DNA from: Dipteronia dyeriana
Taxonomy: Eukaryota; Streptophyta; Magnoliopsida; Sapindales; Sapindaceae
Length of the DNA stretch: 64,000 nt
Reading direction: 5' to 3'
Assembly (NCBI GenBank): GCA_032871835.1
Contig: CM065301.1
Location: forward strand, 11,168,413-11,232,412
Shown: in pieces, positions 58,834-64,000 of the stretch
How the letters are laid out: every line of letters starts with the position of its first letter
Numbering within the stretch: the stretch's first letter is position 1
Translations under genes and position numbers: made by a program
Notes under the pieces: model-generated
What the model was told of the DNA's origin: nothing
The model's input: the letters and a program-made list of their open reading frames with translations, nothing else
Databases searched by the model: none

Positions 58834-60567
58834 TTATTGTTGAGGAGCTTTCCTTCTTTGTTGTTGAGCAAGACTTGATTGCTTCCTTGGTTGAGCTTGA
58901 ATGATAGGTGTCTTCCCTTTATGAGCTTTTGGTTGAGGGAAGTTAACTTGAGGAGCCCTTGTAGGATGAGCTTGAGGTGAGCTTCTTGGTGCCACATTCA
59001 CTTGAGCACTACTTGAACACTCTCCTAGATCAAGCTTCTTTCTAGGAGTTTGATGAGGAGATGACCCATTAAAGTTCATGCTTCTTACAAAGATGGTCTT
59101 GCTTGGAGTGGAGGACATCTTGTCATCTTCAAACCCAAGCCCCTTCTTGTCACTTGGCCTCTTTCCAACATCTAGCATGTGGTCAAGTTTCTTGGTGCTA
59201 GAATTCATCTTGGCCAACAACTCTCTAGCATCTTCAAGCTCTTTCTTCAACTCTTCTTCACTACTCTTAGAACTTTCTAACTCTTCAGTTAGTTGGTAAA
59301 CTTGAGTTGAGAGGTCTAGATTTTCTTCTTTTAATCTCTTGATCTCATTCTTGTTATTTAATCTTGAGCTCTCAAACTTGGCCATGTAGTCATTGAGATC
59401 CATCATATCCACACTTTCATTTATGGTTTGTGATGAAGATCCATCATCACTTGAGTAGTCTCCCTCTTGACTATCATTCTCTTCTTCACTAGCATCTTTG
59501 CTCCTAAGAGATGATGTAAACGCTATGAAGTTAGCCATGAGTTCTTCATCATCCGAAGACTCATCTCCTTCATTAGAGTCATCACTTTCACTCCATGTGG
59601 CAGCCATCACTTTTCCCTTCTTCTTGTTCTTGTGATTTGCACATTCCGGGGCAAAGTGACATATTCCACCACATTCATAGCATTGGACTCCTTTCTTCTC
59701 GATCTTCTCTTGCCTAGGCTCAAACTTCTAGAAGGGAGCCTTTTTCTTCAAGTCTTGACCCTTAGATCCAAAGCCTTTCTTCTCGGACTTGTAGAATTTC
59801 TTGAACTTCCTCATTAGCAAGGCTATCTTTTCATCCGAGTCATCACCTTCCTCCTTCTCAACTTTGGAGGCTTTCAAAGCAATATCTTTTTGCTTCTTTG
59901 ATGGTGTGAGGTTAGGACATTTCCTAGATTCATATGCTAGAAGCCTCTCAATTACTTCACTTGGCTTCATGTCCTTGTAACCACTATTTTCTTCCAAATC
60001 CGTCACCTTAGACTCAAACCTATCAGGTAGAGATCTCATAATCTTCTGCTTGATCTTCATATCCGAATAAGGATCAGCAAGTTGATGACTTTGGTTCACA
60101 ATGTCCATCAACCTTATTTCAAAATCATTGAAGCACTCATTCTCATCCATCTTGAGCAATTCGAATAGCGTTTAGAGAACTTGAAGCTTCGATTTCTTAA
60201 CCATGTTTGTTCCCTCATGTGCAACTTCTAGGATGTCTCATGCTTCCTTAGCTATCCTAGTATTTTGAACCAACTTATAATGGTTATCATCCATTACGCA
60301 AATGATGACATGTATTGCCTTCATGTTCCACTTTGAAGCCTCAAACTCTTGTGCATTCCACTGAGCCTTTGGTTTGAGTACATCATCTCCTCTATATGCG
60401 GGAGTCATCATGGGTGGAGTGTAGCCATCTTCAACTGTCATCCATGCCCTGTCATGAATTTGGCATATGTACGACTCCATCTTGCCTTTCCAAGAGGTAT
60501 AATTCAACCCGGTGAGGAGTGGAGGTCTAGTGCTGGAAGCTCCTTCATTGCCACCGTTTCCACTCAT
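58834..60567 (-). pseudogene. Sirevirus gag (long, coiled-coil) pseudogene
   Basis: Start taken at the Met-Ser-Gly-Asn-Gly-Gly at 60567; an upstream in-frame start lies at 60597. Order: N-terminal Gag with Leu-Asn-Tyr-Thr-Ser-Trp-Lys, UBN2-like helical part (60150-59850), basic stretch, CCHC knuckle (about 59650-59690; C-x2-C-x4-H-x4-C), acidic Ser/Asp region, then a coiled coil (about 59380-59150) rich in Leu/Glu/Lys. Stops: TGA at 60238-60240 (a Trp position), TAA at 60172-60174, TAG at 59728-59730 and TAA at 58834. Gag makes the virus-like particle. Confidence 0.85.
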
Positions 60568-60679
60568 TGTGTTTATGAATGAATGATATGAATGCAAGTG
60601 TATGAATGGTCAACACAAACAAACAAAATGCAACACACACCAAAATGAACAATGATCACTTATGTATGTCTAGGAACCT

Positions 60680-60691
60680 GCTCTGATACCA
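60680..60691 (-). other. tRNA-Met primer binding site (Sirevirus)
   Basis: The minus strand reads tggtatcagagc, an exact match to the plant initiator tRNA-Met 3' end complement, one base inside the 5' LTR. Confidence 0.93.
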
Positions 60692-61577
60692 ATTGAAACA
60701 AATAATATGGTGTGTAATGTTAATCTAGAGGGGAGGTGAATAGATTTTAATTAACTTTTACCCAATTTTTGTTAAGAGACAAGTTGACGAAAATACCCCT
60801 GTCTAGTTACAAAGATACCAAAAGTGTAATAAATACGAGAATAGTAAAAACACTTGAGATATACGTGGAAACCCTCCAAATGGGAAAAACCACGGGTTGA
60901 TGAGTGCGCCACACTAGAACCTCGAATCCACTAATGATAAAGAAATTACAACCTAATCCCGGTTTAATCCTCTACCACTACCTAATCCCGGTATAAGTGA
61001 ACCTAGTTCATCATGCTTGTGCTTTAAGCTACCTACTCCCGGAAGCAACACAAGTTTTACTTCTCAATGAAGAGCTAAAGTGTCGTAAGTGAATATATAA
61101 TGATATTCAATGAACAAACAAGGCCAAAAAACCCTATATGCTTATCTAGGATAATGAAATGACAATTAATACAATCCTAGATATCAAATGCTAAATGACA
61201 TGTTCAAATAGCTTAGCTAAACATAGATCAATCAATCATATGAAGCTATCACAATACAACACTCAATCATGACATCACAACAATCTCTAATTTGTATCTA
61301 GAAATATTCCAAGAGAATACAATTATTAAAGAGATGGTTTAGTAAGCAAAACACTTAACTTGTGAGAAGATAGTGAAAAACTTACCAAACAATATGTGAT
61401 GAAGCAGTCCTATCCATAGATGCACTCTATATGAACTTAGATGATGCAAGATGAAGATTTAATGCTCATGGGAATGCTTTGAGTGATTAAAAATGAGTTC
61501 TTGGAAGTGTTTTTCCTTTGAAATGTGTTCTAAGAAAGAAATGTGATATTCTGAACTCATACACGACCTTAAGGCAT

Positions 61578-61579
<2 letters not shown>

Positions 61580-61622
<43 letters not shown>
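61580..61622. repeat. (TA)n microsatellite in the 5' LTR
   Basis: About 43 bp of alternating t and a at the position equivalent to 53376-53449. Confidence 0.97.
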
Positions 61623-61624
<2 letters not shown>

Positions 61625-61673
61625 ATCCAAACAAAGTGAGGTCGTTTTGGAAAAAAAGTTCCAGTTTCCTCTG

Positions 61674-62010
61674 TGTGCGCTGGTCGAGTAGCGCACCACC
61701 AGCGCACCACCAGCGCACATCCTATTTTTAAAACAGGCGCTGGACGAGTGGCGCATCCCAATAGTGCTAGACGAATGGCGCATCCCAATAGCGCTGGACG
61801 AGTGGCGCATCCCAGCAGCTCAACACAAGCGCAGATTCTCTAGGAAGTTTGCGTTGGTGAGGTGAGCTGGACGAGTAGCGCACGTCTACATTTTTCAACT
61901 ACGCGCGGGTGCAGCAGCGCAGCTCAGTGGCGCAACACTAGCGACAGTCCACTGTGAAAGTTGCGCTGGTGAGGTGCGCTGGTCGAGTAGCGCACCACCA
62001 GCGCAATGCC
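61674..62010. repeat. GC-rich palindrome cluster in the 5' LTR
   Basis: Same motif type as in the other LTR, with a local expansion of a tggacgagtggcgcatccca unit near 61740-61820. CpG density is far above the surroundings. Confidence 0.8.
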
Positions 62011-62399
62011 TATTTTTTCAACACTCAAATGCACAAAACAATAAGTTTAAGAGTGATGAAATTGCATTCTATTTTAATGCCTAGCATGACATACAACTTT
62101 CATAGCCAGATGTAAATAGGTCAACAAGAGTCATTTAAACTAAAATGCATACAAGAAAACACTCAACATATAAGATCAAGAGTTATGCATGAAAATGTGA
62201 ATGTGTGCAACTATCTCTTCAAAGTAAGTAACCACAAGAATTTTACCTTTTATGTTTCTCCTCTTGAGGTCTTGAGAGCCTAAGCTACCCTTACATGAAC
62301 CCCATCAATGTGGTTGTTCACGAAATAAGCCAATCAACAAATGAGGACTTTTCACCTTCGTTTCTGAGTCTTGTAAGACTTTATCAGATACTTTTCATT

Positions 62400-62945
62400 T
62401 GTTCTTCGAGTTTTTTGTAATCCTTAAGTTGGTTGTGTGGATTTTGAATATCCGAGCCATTCTAAGCTTTGTCCGAGCTTTTCGTTAGTATGACCGAGCC
62501 TTTTGTAAGTGTTTTCGAGCCTTTATAATTACATTTCGAGCATTTTGTAAGTGTTTTTGAGATTTTTGTAAGTGTGTTCGAGTCTTTTGCAATTACATTT
62601 CGAGCCTTTGTAAGTGTGTCAGAACATTTTGTAATTACATTTCGAGCCTTTGTAAGTGTGTTCGGGCATTTTGTAAGTCTTTTCGAACCTTTCGTAAGTG
62701 TGTCCGAGCTTTTTGTAAGTGTGTTCGAGCCTTTTGTAAGTGTGTTCGAGCCTTTTGTAAGTGTTTTCCGATCCTTTTGTAATTGTTTTAGAGCTTTTTG
62801 TAAGTGTGTCCGAGTCTTTTGTAAGTATATTCGAGTATTTTGTATAAATCTTAAGTTTGTCAACACTGTATCTCCGAACCTTTTAAGTATTGACTCAAGC
62901 CATTTCACATGTAACTCGAGCCTTTGCAAATGTAATCCAAGCATT
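62400..62945. repeat. 21-bp minisatellite
   Basis: Variants of gtaagtgtgttcgagcctttt are repeated about 20-25 times, best preserved at 62680-62770. Because 21 is a multiple of three, the array leaves open frames on both strands (Thr/Lys/Ser-rich on minus, Phe/Val-rich on plus). No sign of a real gene. Confidence 0.85.
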
Positions 62946-64000
62946 TTGGGTTTTAAGTGATTGTCTGAGTTTCAACGGAATTTTCTCTTTCTATTTCACA
63001 ACTCTGTCATTGTAAACCGAATGAAAGAAATATGACGTGGAACAACTATTGAGGGTATTTTTATCCGCTAATAGGTGTATTTTAAACATAATTTATTAAA
63101 ACAATAACAATGTTGAAATGTCACCTCAAAAAAGGGTCATTTAATTTTTGAACCCAAAAAATAAATTCATTTATTTATCAACTCCAAATAAGATTAGGTT
63201 CATTTCATTTCATTTCATTTATATTTATAACTATCCAAACAATAATCATTATAAACACTTTCTTTTTCTCTCCTCATTTACTTGTCCTTTCATTTCTCTC
63301 ATATTCCACAAATCCAAATTAACATAGTGTTAGTTTTTTTTTTTTAATAATTCACAATGATTGCAAAATATCTCTTTTAAAAAGCCTTACACAATTTTCA
63401 TGTATCATTTTCTTACTACTTTTACAATTAAATATTAGGTTTATAGCATTTGATTTTAAGTTTAACACTGCACTACCTCTTTAAAAATCTCTTCTATTGT
63501 TTTTTATAATGTATTAAATATACATTAAATACACTATGATTATTTCCAAAAATAAATATTTTTAAATTTTAATAATTCTTATAAATGATAATAAATAAAT
63601 ATTTTTTTAAAATATTAATTGTAATACCAAATCAGTGGTAATCCATTTATTATGGAATTAATGATAAATTTTAATAGAGTACGGATATTAACATTCATAT
63701 AACTTATTAGTACACCCATTTTTACAAGTGCATCAATGTCTAACATTTTAAAAAAAAATATTACTATAAGCACCCATCATAATACCAACAGTATCCTCAT
63801 TGAAATAAATATATTCATTTGAATACATATTATTTATAAAAAAATCTTAAATTATTATCACACCCAATTTATATAAAAAAATCATATTATTTTTAGAATC
63901 AAATCTTCTTTTAATGATAATCCAATTTACTTTTGCAAGTATCTCGAATGTAGAAGCTTTATAAAATAAAATGTGTGGAATCGTATATTGGGTCAAGAGA
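62946..64000. other. AT-rich intergenic DNA to the window end
   Basis: Long A/T runs and no open frame of note. No tRNA, LTR or domain recognised. Confidence 0.6.

Larger units (their letters stand above)
52482..62354 (-). mobile_element. Complete Sirevirus-type Ty1/copia retrotransposon (9873 bp, non-autonomous through mutation)
   Basis: Two LTRs flank an internal region with primer site, Gag, protease, integrase, RT, RNase H and polypurine tracts, all on the minus strand. CCTTC lies directly outside both ends (52477-52481 and 62355-62359), a perfect 5-bp target-site duplication. Sirevirus affiliation rests on the multiplied polypurine tracts, long Gag with coiled coil, long LTRs with palindromes, and integrase C-terminal motifs such as Lys-Phe-Asp-Ala-Lys-Ser-Asp-Glu. 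The polyprotein has at least six in-frame stops and several frameshifts. Confidence 0.95.
60693..62354 (-). repeat. Sirevirus 5' LTR (1662 bp)
   Basis: This LTR is next to the primer site, so it is the 5' one on the minus strand. It differs from the other LTR by a shorter (TA)n run, an extra aaaaaaagttccagttt stretch at 61651-61668 and an extra copy of a tggacgagtggcgcatccca repeat near 61740-61820. Confidence 0.94.

Noticed and set aside
62462..62960. Thr/Lys-rich and Phe/Val-rich ORFs on opposite strands
   Set aside because: Both arise from the 21-bp minisatellite and neither shows gene features.

Overview
The window reads as nuclear DNA of a flowering plant. It is AT-rich, carries plant Ty1/copia retrotransposons, a decayed endogenous caulimovirid (plant pararetrovirus), a nuclear copy of plastid DNA, and a tandem array of genes for small secreted cysteine-rich proteins with a plant Prolamin-like (ECA1/DD11-type) pattern. 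The species cannot be named from sequence alone.

Positions 1-34115 are one gene-bearing macrosatellite. About 17 head-to-tail units of roughly 2.0 or 2.23 kb each carry one plus-strand gene for a 125-residue secreted protein with six cysteines. The window holds 14 intact genes, one cut by the window edge, one with a nonsense codon in the signal peptide, and one deletion remnant. Units differ in length because a 255-bp spacer segment is present once (1975 bp) or twice (about 2230 bp). A block of six genes (about 12874 bp) is itself duplicated in tandem with almost no differences, and its internal junction lies inside the 255-bp segment. Units become more divergent towards the right edge.

The array is cut at 34115/34116 by a Ty1/copia element. 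Its left LTR, gag and integrase are present but full of stops, and it is truncated early in the RT region near 37189. The next 8 kb (about 37190-45340, minus strand) is a nearly full-length but broken endogenous pararetrovirus: movement protein, coat protein with zinc knuckle, protease, RT and RNase H, then an unassigned 3' coding region. A promoter-like leader segment sits at its other end.

Positions 45341-52481 are AT-rich intergenic DNA with a small MITE-like inverted repeat and a 1.07-kb plastid insert (rpl2, rpl23, trnI-CAU, ycf2 in plastid order). Positions 52482-62354 are a complete Sirevirus-type copia element on the minus strand, with 1.64/1.66-kb LTRs, a perfect CCTTC target-site duplication, tRNA-Met primer site, multiplied polypurine tracts and hairpin-rich LTRs. 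Its polyprotein is broken mostly by C-to-T type stops. A 21-bp minisatellite (about 62400-62945) and featureless AT-rich DNA close the window.

The only apparently functional genes are the array genes. The rest is transposon, virus and organelle debris that bounds the array.
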